The notes below the pieces were generated by a model that was not told where the DNA came from, did not search any database, and saw only the letters and a list, made by a program, of their open reading frames with translations. Both the position numbers and the translations under genes were made by a program. A stretch of 64,000 nucleotides of DNA from Arachis hypogaea (lineage: Eukaryota > Streptophyta > Magnoliopsida > Fabales > Fabaceae), in contig NC_092053.1 in assembly GCF_003086295.3 (NCBI RefSeq), positions 91,484,745 through 91,548,744 on the forward strand, read 5' to 3'. How positions within the stretch are numbered: position 1 is the first letter of the stretch; every line of letters begins with the position of its first letter. This document shows positions 10,289 to 21,703 of this stretch, piece after piece.

Positions 10289-10654
10289 ATTGACTGTGAT
10301 TAACAACTATCGGTTGTTTGATTACTTTGATTAGGCGTTTTAATTTTAGTTTTATTTAAATTTTGTTTTATTATTTTCGAAAAAAAATATATAAATAAAT
10401 AATTAGTATTAATATTTTTCCTACTTTCTGAAATTAAGTTTGGTGTCCCATATTTATTTTTTTATTTTAATCTTTCTGGTTTATTTTTCTATTAATTTTG
10501 AATTCTTCTGTCTTAATTTTACCTATAATTTTCGAGATTTATTTATTTTATTTTTTTAGTATTTCTATTTTATTATTTTACACAAGTTACCTCACTGGGA
10601 GTTCTCTGCACTCTGATGTAGAGAATCCCATCTTTTCTTGTCTTCTGTCTGTTT

Positions 10655-12406
10655 ATGAGCAGGAACAGGGATAAGGAACCTCTGTTAGACTTTGATTCTG
10701 AACCTGAAAGGACTTGTAGGCGACGTTTACAACAAGCAAGACTTTATAAGGCTGCAGAGTCCACTATAAATCCTAATAATGCTGTTAATGCCAATGTGGT
10801 AAATCTGAATGGGGATGAGCAACAAAGGAGAGTGCTTGGTTCTTATTCTGCCCCTACTGTGGATCTTTATGGAAAGAGCATTGTGGTGCCTCCTATAGCT
10901 GCAAACAACTTTGAGTTGAAGCCACAATTGGTCACCCTGGTGCAACAAAATTGCCAGTATCATGGACTTCCTCATGAAGATCCAAATCAATTTATATATG
11001 ATTTTCTGCAGATTTGTGATACTGTGAAGACAAATGGAGTGAACTCTGAGGTGTATAGACTCATGCTCTTTCCGTTTGCTCTGAGGGATAAAGCAAAACT
11101 ATGGCTAGATTCCCAACCAAAGGAGAGTTTGGATACTTGGAACAAGGTTGTTACTGAGTTTCTTACTAAATTTTTCCCACCAAAGAAGCTGACTAAGCTT
11201 AGGTTGGAGGTTCAGACTTTCAGGCAGAAGGAGGGTGAAACTCTTTATGAAGCTTGGGAGAGATACAAGCTACTGACTAGGCAATGCCCTCCGGACATTT
11301 TCTCCAAATGGACCCAACTAGATATTTTTTATGAAGGCTTGGGTGAGATATCCAAGATGAGCTTAGATAATTCTGCAGGTGGTTCATTGCACAAGAAGAA
11401 GACACCAGAGGAGACTATTGAGCTTATTGAATTGGTTTCTAGCAACTAATATTTATATTCATCTAACAGAAATCCTGTGAACTCTGAGGCTCCTTAGAAG
11501 AAGGGTGTTATGGAAGTAGAAGCTCTTAATGCTCTTCTTGCTCATAACAAGCTTATGTCTCAGCAAATAAATCTACTTACTCAGCAGATGGGTGGCATGC
11601 AAGTCTTGGCTATCAACACCCAAAACCCACCTCAAGAGGCCTCCTATGACATGGCAGGTAACTTTGTGCAAAATGATAATTATGATTATGCTCAATCCTC
11701 TTCTAAACAGGTCAATTACATGGGGAGTGGTCCTAGGAATCCTAACAATGATCCATATTCTAAGACATACAATCAGAGGTGGAGAAATCACCCAAATTTT
11801 GGATAGAGGGACCAACCTCAGAGACCTCAAAACTTCAACAATAATTCTCAGGGCGGCTTCCAACAGAACAATTACAATAACTACCAATTTTAGTCTCAGC
11901 AGCAACAACCACCTCAGCAGGCAAACTCTAAATCCCAAGAAGATTCTAATTGGGAGATGATGAGGAGTTTTATGCAGGAAACCAGAGCCTCCATTAGAAA
12001 CTTGGAAGTACAAATGGGACAACTGAGCAAGCAAATACCTGAGAGGTCTGTAAGTACATTTCCAGGTGATACAGTGGTGAACCCAAGAGAAGATTGCAAG
12101 ATTATTCAATTGAGAAGTGGTAAAGTAGCTGGCTCTGAGACCAAGACCAATGAAGAGCTAGTTGAAAAGGAAGCTCCAGAGGAGAAGAAGGGAGAAGTGG
12201 AGCATGCCCCTCCAAAACGTGCAGACAACTCGTTCCCTAACTCTCTTGACACTTATCCCACCTTACCAAAGGCTCCTGAATACAAGCCAAAAATGACATA
12301 CCCTCAGAGGCTTTAGAAGGCTTCCAAAGAAAAGCAATTTTCTAAATTCCTAGATGTCTTCAAGAAACTATAGATCAACATTCCTTTTGTAGAGGCTTTT
12401 GAGCAA
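10655..12406 (+). pseudogene. gag: gag of element B, with in-frame stops
   Basis: The start ATG at 10655 is chosen because it matches the gag start of E (MSR...KD/E... PEPERT). The retrotransposon-gag domain lies at about residues 85-230 (YHGLPHEDPNQFIYDFLQ, then LWLDSQPKESLDTW, then ETLYEAWERYKLLTRQCP). A Gln/Asn-rich stretch follows (residues about 300-430), and then RASIRNLEVQMGQLSKQ. One continuous frame is interrupted by TAA at 11447 and TAG at 11495, 11804, 11891, 12314 and 12371. No zinc knuckle is seen, as is common in this lineage. It would form the particle shell if intact. Confidence 0.88.
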
Positions 12407-13150
12407 ATGTCTCTCTATGCAAAGTTTATGAAAGAATTGTTAACCCACAAGAGGAATTGGAAGGAACAAGAGACAGTGGTGTTAACCAAGGAATGTAGTG
12501 CCATTATTCAACACAACCTTTATGAGAAGATGCCAGACCCAGGGAGCTTTGTCCTTCCTTGCACCATTGGAGATGTCACCATTCAGAGAGCTTTATGTGA
12601 TCTTGGAGCTAGTATCAATTTAATGCCACTTTCAATGATGAAAAAGCTTCAAATTGAGGAGGTAAAACCCACTCATATTTCTCTTCAACTTGCTGATCTT
12701 TCTATTAAATTACCTGTGGGTGTGGTTGAGGATTTACTTGTTAAAGTAGGACCATTTATTTTCCCTGTTGATTTTGTTATATTGCACATGGAAGAGGAGG
12801 TAAAATCCTCTATTATACTTGGTAGACCCTTTTTAGCTACAGGTAGAGCTCTGATTGATGTGCAAAAGGGTGAATTAACCCTGAGGGTCAATGAAGAACA
12901 GGTGGTCCTTAATGTTTTTGAAGCTCTCAAGCACCCTAATGATTCTGAAGGGTGTATGAAAATAGATGTTTTTGAACCACTTGTTCAAGAGGTACTAAAA
13001 GATGAGGTGCTTGATGACATCCTGGATCTTATTTCTGAGTATGAATTAATGGAAGTTGATAATTCACCACCCCAGAAGGCTATAGTTCACACGCCTAAAG
13101 CAGAGGAGGAAGCCCCAAGCTTGAGCTCAAACCTTTACCTCCTTCTCTGA
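12407..13150 (+). pseudogene. Aspartic protease domain of B, frameshift at its end
   Basis: This is in the same frame as gag, so Gag-Pro was one polyprotein. Motifs in order: ALCDLGASINLMPLSM (active-site DLGAS near 12600), LPVGVVEDLLVKVGPF, DFVILHMEEE, and IILGRPFLATGRALIDV (near 12820). The catalytic Asp is intact. Near 13123 one base appears to be missing compared with the continuation, so the pro-to-RT linker is read in another frame and this ORF stops at 13150. Confidence 0.85.
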
Positions 13151-14478
13151 AATATGTGTTCTTGGGTGAAAATGAATCCTATCCAGTGATTATTAGCTCT
13201 TCCCTGAAGCCTGAAGAGGAAGAGGCACTTATTTCAGTGCTCAGGAGCCATAAAAAAGCTCTTGGGTGGACCATTAGTGACTTGAAAGGAATTAGTCCAA
13301 CCAAGTGTATGCACAAAATCCTCCTTGAAGATGATGCTAAACCAGTTGTGCAACCACAAAGGAGACTCAATCCAACTATGAAAGAAGTGGTCCAAAAAGA
13401 GGTAGTTCCCAAGAAAGGAGGGATGACAGTGATCAAGAATGAAAGGAATGGGATTATTCCTACAAGAATAGTCACAGGATGGAGAATGTGCATAGACTAC
13501 AGGAGGCTCAAAACTGCTACAAGGAAGGATCATTTTCCCCTACCTTTCATTGATCAGATGCTTGAGAGGTTAGCTGGTCATGCTTTTTATTATTTTCTAG
13601 ATGGATATTCTGGATATAATCAAATTGCAGTGGACCCTCAAGATCAAGAAAAAACAGCATTCACATGCCCATAGGAGAATGCCATTTGGACTTTGTAATG
13701 ATCCAACAACTTTTCAGAGGTGTATGCTTTCAATTTTTTCTGACATGGTTGAAAAGTTCATTGAGGTATTTATGGATGACTTTTCTGTTTTTGGTAATTC
13801 TTTTGAATCTTGCCTTAAGCATTTATCTCTTGTCTTGAAATGGTGTCAAGAATCAAACCTTGTTTTGAATTGGGAAAAATGCCATTTTATGGTCACAGAA
13901 GGCGTTGTTCTTGGACACCGGATTTCAAGTAAGGGGATTGAGGTTGACAGAGCAAAGGTGGAGGTAATTGAAAAATTACCACCACCGACTAATGTTAAGG
14001 CAGTTAGGAGTTTCTTGGGTCATGTAGGATTTTATAGGAGATTTATAAAGGACTTTTCTAAAATTGCTAAACCATTGAGCAACCTGCTGGTTGTTGATGT
14101 TCCTTTTGTCTTTGATTCTGATTGTCTGTATGCTTTTGAAACTCTAAAAGCAAACCTTACCTCTGCCCCCATTATAGCTCCCTTGACTGGGATTTACCAT
14201 TTGAATTATTGTGTGATGCTAGTGATTTTGCTATAGGAGCTATTTTAGGACAGAGGCATGGTAAGCTTGTACATGTTATTTACTATGCCAGTCGTGTGTT
14301 AAATGATGCCCAAAAGAATTACACAACTACAGAAAAGGAATTATTAGCTGTTGTGTATGCTGTTGATAAGTTTAGGTCCTATTTACTTGGTTCTAAGTTT
14401 ATTGTTTATACTTACCATGCTGCTTTGAAGTACCTTCTAACCAAGTAGGATTCTAAACCGAGATTAATCAGATGCGTA
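13124..14478 (+). pseudogene. pol: Reverse transcriptase and RNase H of B, multiply broken
   Basis: The RT begins around 13156 and runs through RPQRRLNP-like and WRMCIDYRRLKTATRKDHFP to FYYFLDGYSGYNQIAVDPQDQ. The catalytic box is FMDDFSVFG (about 13770-13790). RNase H begins near 14205 (CDASDFAIGAILGQ) and includes TEKELLAVVYAVDKF. Breaks: an in-frame loss of about 23 residues at about 13400 (between VVQKEV and VPKKGG, judged against C), frameshifts near 13670 and 14200, and a TAG at 14446. The third RNase H acidic position is Tyr (YTYHAALK against YSDHVALK in C), so RNase H lacks a catalytic residue. Confidence 0.85.
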
Positions 14479-15353
14479 TTGCTCCTTCAGGAGTTTGATA
14501 TTGAGATAAAAGACAGAAAAGCATTAGAAAATCAAGTAGCTGACCATCTCTCCAGAATTGAGCAAGAAGCAGGAGTACAACCACCCACGGCTGTGACTGA
14601 AACATTTCTAGATGAGCAATTGTTCCTCATTCAGCAGGCTCTATGGTTTGCAGACATTGCAAATTATAAGGCCATAAATTTTATCCCAAGGGAGTATAGT
14701 AGGCAACAAGTAAAGAAGCTATTGACTGATGCCAAGTACTACATTTGGGAGGAACCATACATCTTTAAAAGGTGTTCAGATGGTATCATCTGGAGATGTG
14801 TCCCAGATGAAAAAACACAGCAGATTCTTTGGCACTGTCATGGTTCTGATTATGGAAGCCACTTTGGTGGTGAAAGGACAGCTACAAAGGTCCTTCAGAG
14901 CGGGTTTTACTGGCCGACTCTCTTCAGGGACTCAAGAGAATTTTTAAAGCACTGTGACAGATGTGAAAAGGCCACGAATCTCCTTGCCAACCATGAAATG
15001 CCACAGTAGCGGATCCTTGAGGTTGAGTTATTTGATGTGTGGGGTATTGATTTCATCGGACCTTTACCACCCTCACATTCAAACAACTATATTCTAGTGG
15101 CAGTTGATTATGTGTCCAAGTGGGTGGAAGCTGTGGCTCTACCCACCAATGATGCCAAGGTGGTAATGAACTTTCTTCAAAGATATATCTTTAGCCGGTT
15201 TGGTGTCCCAAGGACACTCATTAGTGATGGAGGCAGTCACTTCTGTAACAGACAGTTGGACTCTCTTTTGCAGAGATATGGAGTCCGTCATAAAGTGGCA
15301 ACTCCCTATCACCCTCAGACAAGTGGATAGGTTGAAGTTTCCAACAGGGAACT
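14479..15353 (+). pseudogene. Integrase of B, part 1 (zinc finger and core)
   Basis: The RNase H end ([25 protein letters not shown]) leads into integrase. The HHCC zinc finger is [16 protein letters not shown] with CDRCEK (about 14830-14970). The core starts [12 protein letters not shown] (first Asp). LISDGGSHF holds the second Asp, and VEVSNRE holds the Glu. In-frame TAG codons lie at 15007 and 15328. The gene stops at 15353, where solo LTR S is inserted inside NREL. It continues at 17671. Confidence 0.88.
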
Positions 15354-15617
15354 TGATGCCAGGGCATTTTGGCCAGTTTCACTGACTTTTTCTTTACTGT
15401 TTTAGGGTAGTTTCATGCATTTTCTTAGGAAATAAGCGAGTTTTGGGTAGAATTTCACTTACATCTTGATTCAAGCAAACATTGTGCACTTTACATGATT
15501 TTATGAGAATTATGCATGAATTAAATGACAAATTGGATGATGCATGTCTCATGACTTGGATTAGAACTTTGATGCACTCTACTGCTTGATTTCAGGACAA
15601 AGGAAGCAAGGAAGAAC

Positions 15618-16575
15618 CACGTTAACAGCCACGTTAGTCTAACTAACATGACCACTAACGTGGAAAGGGAGCTAGCTTGTAACGTTAATGAGAAAAGTAA
15701 TCGCCAATAACATCCTTGAAGCCATCATAGCCCACGTTAAGAGTCACGTTAACTAAGTTAACGTGAACTCTAATGTGGAAGAAGAAAATGAAGCCAACAT
15801 TAGTGACACTCACCTTTGTCACTAACGTTGGACCAAGCTCATATTGGCCACGTTAAGAGCCACGTTAACTCAATTAATGTGGACTCTAACGTGGAGAAGC
15901 AAAAGAATGGCCAACGTTAGTGATACTCACCTTTGTCACTAACGTTGGACTAAGCCACTTTGAGCTACGTTAGTTGCCACGTTAACTTAGTTAACGTGGA
16001 CTCTAACGTGGAGGGAGCAAAGAATCTCCAACGTTAGTGACACCCACCTTTGTCACTAACGTTGGAATGAGCCACTATGAGCAACATTAACTCCCACGTT
16101 AACTTAGTTAGCATGGAAGCTAACGTGGAGGAAAGAATGATGAGCCAACGTTAGTGACACTCGCCTTTGTCACTAACGTTGGAGATGGCTATCACTACCA
16201 CGTTAGAAGCCACGCTAACCTAGTTAACGTGAACTCTAACGTGGGAAGTAGGGGTGTTTTGGAACGTTAGTGACAAAGGTAAGTGTCACTAACATTCTCG
16301 GAGATTTGGCAAGCCGACGTTAAAGGTCACGTTAGCCACACTAATGTGAACTCTAACGTAGGGGGAAGGGAGGACTCTCAACGTTATTGGAAAAGGTAAG
16401 TCCCAATAACGTGTGCGAAGGACCAAGAGACAACGTTAGTGGTCACGTTGGTGCCACTAACATTGAAGTTAACGTAGATCATCCCTGGGTTAGGAACGTT
16501 AGTGAAAAAGGTGATTGTCACTAACGTTCTCGAACCCACACTTTCACTTAACGTTAACGCCACTAACGTCCTAAG
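15618..16575 (+). repeat. 117-bp tandem array of hairpins in solo LTR S
   Basis: Units begin with ccaacgttagtgaca at 15794 (first copy reads ccaacatt), 15911, 16028 and 16145, an exact 117-base period. Each unit holds two inverted repeats. One is CCAACGTTAGTGACA with its reverse complement across an 8-base loop (perfect 15-bp stem at 16028-16065). The other is a cacgttaac...gttaacgtg pair. Degenerate copies, some in flipped order, continue to about 16575. Confidence 0.88.
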
Positions 16576-16711
16576 CTAAAGTCCTGGCCTGCTTCACACT
16601 TTCTCTCTGCAAGTAAAGCTAAGCCCACTGAAGAGGATAACTACTTCAAACTCAAGATCCAAAGGCCCATATCCAAGACTTGAAGAACCAACTAGAAGAT
16701 CAGAAGAGTAG

Positions 16712-16719
16712 TATATATA
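16712..16719 (+). promoter_or_regulatory. TATA box of solo LTR S
   Basis: TATATATA, about 70-160 bases upstream of the cttctagtttaa and gagctctgtt segment that usually marks the transcribed R region. Confidence 0.55.
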
Positions 16720-17670
16720 GAGAGAACTTTGAACTGGAAGGGAGCTTTTTGGGCATTATTAGAATTACTCTCTGTATTTTACTTTCTCTACACTTCTAGT
16801 TTAACTTTCAGAATGTACTCTCCATCTATGCTTTATTTTCCCAGAGCTATGAACAACTAAACCCCTTTCATTGGGTTAGGGAGCTCTGTTGTAATTTGAT
16901 GGATCAATAATAGTTTTCATTATCCTTCTTCTCTCTTTTCTCTTGATTTTACTAGAAAGCTTTCAATCTTCATCCAATTGAGTAGTTATCTTGGAAAAGA
17001 AGCTTTTCATACTTGGATCTCTTCTGAACCTTGGAAGAGGAATGAAGAGATCATGCTAGAATTGCTTTCTCATGTTGGACCAAATTGGGGTTTGGACGGA
17101 TATGGTGACGTATAATTCTCCTAATACTTTGATTTGGAAATACATGTGGTATAATCAGTGGCCACACTTCATCTCTTCTCATGAGTAATTAGACCAAGGA
17201 ATTGGCTATCGATCTGATTTGAGAGATTGAATTACCAAGGAATTGGAATTCAATCACTTAAGATTGCCAAGGAGATCAATGAATGCATTGATTGAGGAAG
17301 AGATGAAAATGAACTTGATCCGGAGAATGCAACATCTCCTAAGCCCAATGAACTCCCCATTTCTGATCTTACCCATTCTCTTTACTTTCTGCTATTTACT
17401 TTCATGCTAAACTCCCCTTCCCCATTTAAGATTCTGCAATTTACCTTCCGTCATTTTTTTCTACAATTTACTTTCTCGCCATTTAATTTCCTGCAATTCT
17501 CAACCCAATTTCTGCTTAGCTCAACTAGAACCTTCTTCCAATTAAAGTTGCTTGACCAATCAATCCCTGTGGGATTCGACCTCATTCTATTGTGAGTTTT
17601 TACTTGACGACAATTCGGTATACTTGCCGAAGGAAATTTGTTGAGAGACAAGTTTCCGTGCATAAGAACT

Positions 17671-18214
17671 TAAGAGGATTCTAGAGAAGACCATCAGTGT
17701 TTCAAGAAAGGATTGGTCTAGGAAGCTTGATGATGCTCTCTGGGCATACCGGACAGCGTACAAGACTCCCATTGGCATGTCCCTTTATCAGTTGGTCTAT
17801 GGCAAAGCCTGTCACTTGCTAGTTGAGCTGGAGCATAAAGCTTACTGGGCAATCAGGTATCTGAATCTTGATTCAGAAGCTGCAGGAATTAAGTGAATGC
17901 TTCAGTTGAATGAGCTTGATGAATTCAGATATTCAGCCTATGAGAATGCCAAGCTCTATAAGGAGAGAACCAAGCTACTGCATGACAAGAAGATTGCCAT
18001 CAGAGTCTTTGAGCCAGGACACAGAGTACTTCTGTCTAATTCATGGCTCAAACTCTTTCCCAGGAAGCTGAAATCCCGGTGGTCAGGACTGTTTGTGGTT
18101 ACCAGAGTTTCACCATATGGTTATGAGGAAATACAGGAAGAGAATTCTGATAGAAAATTTACAGTGAATGGCCAGAGGTTGAAGCACTATCTTGGAGGCG
18201 AGATCGATCGCTAG
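17671..18214 (+). pseudogene. Integrase of B, part 2 (C-terminal domain)
   Basis: Continuation after solo [24 protein letters not shown] and [15 protein letters not shown], typical of Athila/Tat integrases, then the GPY/F-like end (LKSRWSGLFVVTRVSPYGY) and RKFTVNGQRLKHYLGGEIDR with TAG at 18212. One TGA lies at 17894. The frame resumes once S and one copy of its target duplication are discounted. The post-pol stem-loop follows 63 bases after the stop. Confidence 0.88.
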
Positions 18215-18276
18215 AGGTCCGCTAATCTGCTGAATTAGCAGAAATGACCGTCAAGCTAGTGACGTTAAAGAAGCGC

Positions 18277-18298
18277 TTATCGGGAGGCAACCCGATAA
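18277..18298 (+). other. Post-pol stem-loop of B
   Basis: TTATCGGG-AGGCAA-CCCGATAA is a perfect 8-bp stem with the same loop as in F. The upstream gtcaagctagtgacgttaaa is identical to F. The stem bases differ from F but remain paired. Confidence 0.85.
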
Positions 18299-18424
18299 TT
18301 TCGTATCCTTAGTTATTTTTCATAGTAGTCATTTTCTTACTTCTTTGATTTTTATTCAGTTTTTACTGTTTTTCTGATCATGCAGCTATTTTATAACAAG
18401 AACCGAACACTTCAGGCGACATAG

Positions 18425-18925
18425 TTAAAAAAAAAACGAGCACACGACGCGCAAGCGTCGCTGATGCATACGCGTCATATGTGTGTGCGTGAAAAATAAA
18501 AAGTGAATAGAGAGTTGAGCAGGAGTAGCGCTGAAACTGTGCTTGGCGCACAAACAATACCACGCGCACGCGTACCTCACGCGTGCGTGTCATTTGCACT
18601 TTTTGCCATCCACGCGTACGCGTGACCCTGAAAATCGGTGTCTATGAATGTTTGGGCAGAGAGTTGTGTTGGCTTGGGGCTGAAAGTGTGCTGGTAGCAC
18701 AAATTTGATCACACGTACGCATCCCTGATGCGTGCGCGTCCTTTGCACAGATGGCCACCCACGCGTACGCGTACAGAGAGTTACGCGTGGACGCGGCTGC
18801 CTTCGCGCGATTCGCACAATTCATGGGCACGCTTACGCCTGCCTGTCGCTCACGCGTCATTAAGAAAATCGCGCGACCCACGCGTAGGCGTGATGTACGC
18901 GTACGCGTCACATGCGCCATCCAGT
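18425..18925 (+). repeat. ACGCGT minisatellite in 3' region of B
   Basis: Dense cacgcgtacgcgt-type units with interspersed tttgcac segments, between integrase and the first stem-loop/PPT module. ORFs here are translations of the repeat, not genes. Confidence 0.75.
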
Positions 18926-19012
18926 TTTTTATTTTCTTCTCTCTCCCTCTCAAATCCTAATTCTCTTTTATTCTTCTTTCATCTTACTATTTGTTTTTGT
19001 TTTCAGTTCTTC

Positions 19013-19050
19013 TTTGCTTGAGGACAAGCAAACATTTAAGTTTGGTGTTG
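19013..19050 (+). promoter_or_regulatory. Stem-loop plus PPT-like motif, inner copy (B)
   Basis: TTTGCTTG-AGGA-CAAGCAAA (perfect 8-bp stem, 4-base loop), then catttaag and TTTGGTGTTG. The LTR-adjacent copy at 20131-20167 has the same order. This inner copy lies more than 1 kb before the LTR and is followed by tcgcttcg instead of an LTR. Confidence 0.8.
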
Positions 19051-20130
19051 TCGCTTCGCTTATGGCTTATCTATTTATTTTAATAGCACCAAAGAAGATG
19101 AATGTTCTTCATGGAGGAATGAGATGACCACTAGAAAAACTGAGGTGGTTGAGTTCTTTTCATTCTTTTTCTCTTCCGTTCTTATTTTGTTATTTTCTAT
19201 TTTCTGTTGCTTTGGTTGCCTGCATAATCTTTAGTATTTTCATTTCTTAGAATTAGTTTCATTCTATTATGTGTCTCATGTACTGCTTACTGAACTTGAA
19301 TCTAAAAAGAAAAAGAAAAAGAAGTGATATATTGCATGAGAAATTGAGTTTATATTGAAGAGTAGTCTTATTCACTTAAATGTGGTGGTATTTTCTGTGA
19401 CTCTGAATGCATGACATGAACAGTGCATATTTAAATTTGAATCAAAGAATGTTGATGTACAAGGAACATGGATTTAGAGAATTATTATGACTTCTCTGAA
19501 ATAAACAAAAATTTAATCCTTGAAGCAAAAGAGACAGCAAAAAAAATAAAAATAAAAATAAAAATAAAAATAAAAAAGCAAGGTCCAAGGCTCTGAGCAT
19601 CAATGACTAGGGAGGTCAGACATGATTAAAAGCTCAAAGAGTTGTTTTTCTAGTCACATGCTTGTGGTGTTCTTGTGTCAAGTAATCCTTGAGACAAAAT
19701 ATTTAGAGTCAAGATCAATTGTAATTAACAGAGTATGCCAAAGGCTTTGAGCACCACTGTCTGGGAGTAACTGAAAGAAAAATCATAACTTCAAAGAAGT
19801 TCCCCAGTTAAGTGCTTGTGGTGTTTCTGTGTCAAGTAAAACTTGAGACAAAATATTTAAAGTCACGGCTAGGCTCAAGGTGCAAAGCACCAAAGAAAAG
19901 AAAAAAATTGATGTGTTCAAGGGTTAAATCGAGTTACAAAAGATCAGAGAATTCATAATATGAACCAGATTCTAATTCCGAATGACAATAACATTCTTCT
20001 GATTCAAAGGAAAGTGAGATGCCAGAACTATTCAAGATTGCAGTTGTAAACTCCACTATAAGAAGAGACATGAGCTTAATCAAACTTTTATTCTCATGCA
20101 AATTCACATCCTAAGCCAATATTATTTTGG
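19051..20130 (+). other. A/T-rich 3' region of B with a duplicated segment
   Basis: No gene is seen. Contents: an (aaaaat)n tract at 19539-19577 and two related segments of about 150 bases (from about 19585 and 19735). Each carries cttgtggtgtt..tgtgtcaagt and a small hairpin TCAAG/CTTGA (19678-19692, 19832-19846). Elements E and P have one such segment each. Confidence 0.6.
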
Positions 20131-20167
20131 TTCCTTGACGACAAGAAACAATTCAAGTTTGGTGTTG
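20131..20167 (+). promoter_or_regulatory. Stem-loop plus polypurine-tract position of B
   Basis: TTCCTTG-ACGA-CAAGAAA, a weakened stem with one mismatch, then attcaagTTTGGTGTTG ending directly at the 3' LTR. This is where plus-strand DNA synthesis should be primed. The tract is G/T-rich rather than a classic purine run. Confidence 0.7.
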
Positions 20168-21698
20168 TGATGTGTGAGCATCTTTCCTATCTTTTCCTAG
20201 TGAATTTGCATTTAAATTGTTGAGTTTAATCAAGAATTAATTATCTTTTAGCCACTATGGATGCTACCTTGAGTCTTGTGCAATTCTGTTTATTTTAGGT
20301 AGCATTTGGTTGGATTTGATGGAGTTTCTGCAGAGAAAGAGAAGAAACCAAGGAGCTGACCAGCGAGGAGCGACGCGTGCACGTGCCTGACGCGTACGCG
20401 TGATTTGGAGCTGTCCATGGTGACGCGTGCGCGTACCTGATGCGTACGCATGAAAAGCGAAGTTGCACAGCGATGCATGTGCGTACTTGACGCGTACGCG
20501 TGACACGCGAAGAAGATCAGCGATGCGTACGCGTTACTGATGCATACGCGTGATATGCACCACGTGCATAATTCGCAGAAAACGCTGGGCACGATTTCAG
20601 GCCAAGTTTCGACCCAGTTTTCGGCCCAGAAACACAGACTAGAGCCAGGGAATAGCAGAGACTCAAGGGAGATTCACACAAGAATGGTTATTCCCACTCC
20701 AAGTTAGGCGTGGACCCTACGAAGCAAGTGGTCCCCATCCATTAATTGAAGACATGCTGATTGCTTTAATTAATTCTGATTTAAACTTTAATTTTTATTT
20801 TAAAGTAGGAAAAGATATTATTTTAGTTTTAGAAGATAGATTTTAAATTAATTAGGATTAGATATAAAAATGGACTGGAATTATTCCACGCGAGATTTCA
20901 TTCCACGACTACCAAAATACATTTTATTAGAATTCTTATTTTTCTCTCTGCACCATGAGCAACTAAACCTCCATTGTTAAGGTCAGGAGCTCTATTTATT
21001 CTATGGATTGATAATATTATTTTTCTATTTTAATTCATGTATTGATTTATATTTCAAGAATTGTTTTCGTTCTTTATTTTATGAATTTGGGTGGAACGGA
21101 AGTATGACCCTCTTTCTAATTGAGTTCTTGTATAACTTGGAAAAGCTCTTTACTTGAACAACAGCTTGAAAACAATTTCTCCTTTATTCTAATTATCTGG
21201 ACTTAACGGAATACGTGATATATAATCCTCTTATATTTGGGTAATTAGGATTTCTGTGGCATATAAACTAGAATTGAACTTCACCATCTAATTGGAATTA
21301 AGTGACCAAGGAATTGGCAATTGATGAATTTTAGAGGAGACTAGAAAGGTCTAAGGAATTAGGGTATAGTCACATATAGTTTGCCATGAATTAAATCTTG
21401 CATGATTAAAATAGTTAATAAGAAAAGTCAATCCAGAAAATAAATAACTCTGAAACCTTAACTGCCTTCTCCATACTTTACTCCCAGCTTATTTACTTGC
21501 CTTTTTTAATATTCTTTCTATTGTTTAATGTCTTTGAACTCTCAAACACTATTTTCTGTTTGCCTAACTAAGTAAATCAATTAACCATTGTTGCTTAGTC
21601 CATCAATCCTCGTGGGATCGACCCTCACTCACCTGAGGTATTACTTAGTACGACCCGGTGCACTTGCCGGTTAGTTTGCGATTAGAAATTCCGCACCA
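20168..21698 (+). repeat. 3' LTR of B
   Basis: TGATGTGTGAGC to TTCCGCACCA, 1531 bp, flanked on the right by TTTAG (21699-21703). It keeps the TATA box TATAAAAA at 20863-20870 and the full acgcgt array. Confidence 0.92.
20863..20870 (+). promoter_or_regulatory. TATA box of B 3' LTR
   Basis: TATAAAAA in a 63-bp block that is missing from the 5' LTR. Confidence 0.6.
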
Positions 21699-21703
21699 TT
21701 TAG

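Larger units (their letters stand above)
15354..17665 (+). mobile_element. Solo LTR S inside the B integrase
   Basis: A 2312-bp LTR without any internal region, starting TGATGCCAGG and ending GTGCATAA, flanked by GAACT at 15349-15353 and 17666-17670. LTR hallmarks: TATATATA at 16712-16719, then a ttagggagctctgtt phrase (about 16878), tgggattcgacc near 17570, and ttgccgaaggaaatttgttg near the end. The terminal CA has become AA. It most likely arose by recombination between the two LTRs of a complete element. The first half carries a 117-bp tandem array. No gene is inside. Confidence 0.88.
8772..21698 (+). mobile_element. Element B: Athila/Tat-type Ty3/gypsy element with both LTRs
   Basis: This is a 12.9-kb element in the order 5' LTR, PBS, tRNA-like segment, gag-protease, RT/RNase H, integrase, stem-loop, minisatellite, stem-loop with PPT-like motif, A/T-rich 3' region, PPT and 3' LTR. 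It is flanked by TTTAG duplications. About 2.3 kb of its length is solo LTR S. All coding parts carry stops or frameshifts, and the 5' LTR has lost its TATA box, so it is dead. It interrupts the gcgtttagcgcc-rich 3' region of element F. Confidence 0.92.

Noticed and set aside
15618..16575. CRISPR-like repeat array
   Set aside because: Plant DNA. The whole 117-bp unit is repeated, without unique spacers, and lies inside an LTR.
18728..19021. 97-codon ORF over the B minisatellite
   Set aside because: Arg/Ala-rich translation of acgcgt repeats. ORFs appear in several frames and on both strands there.
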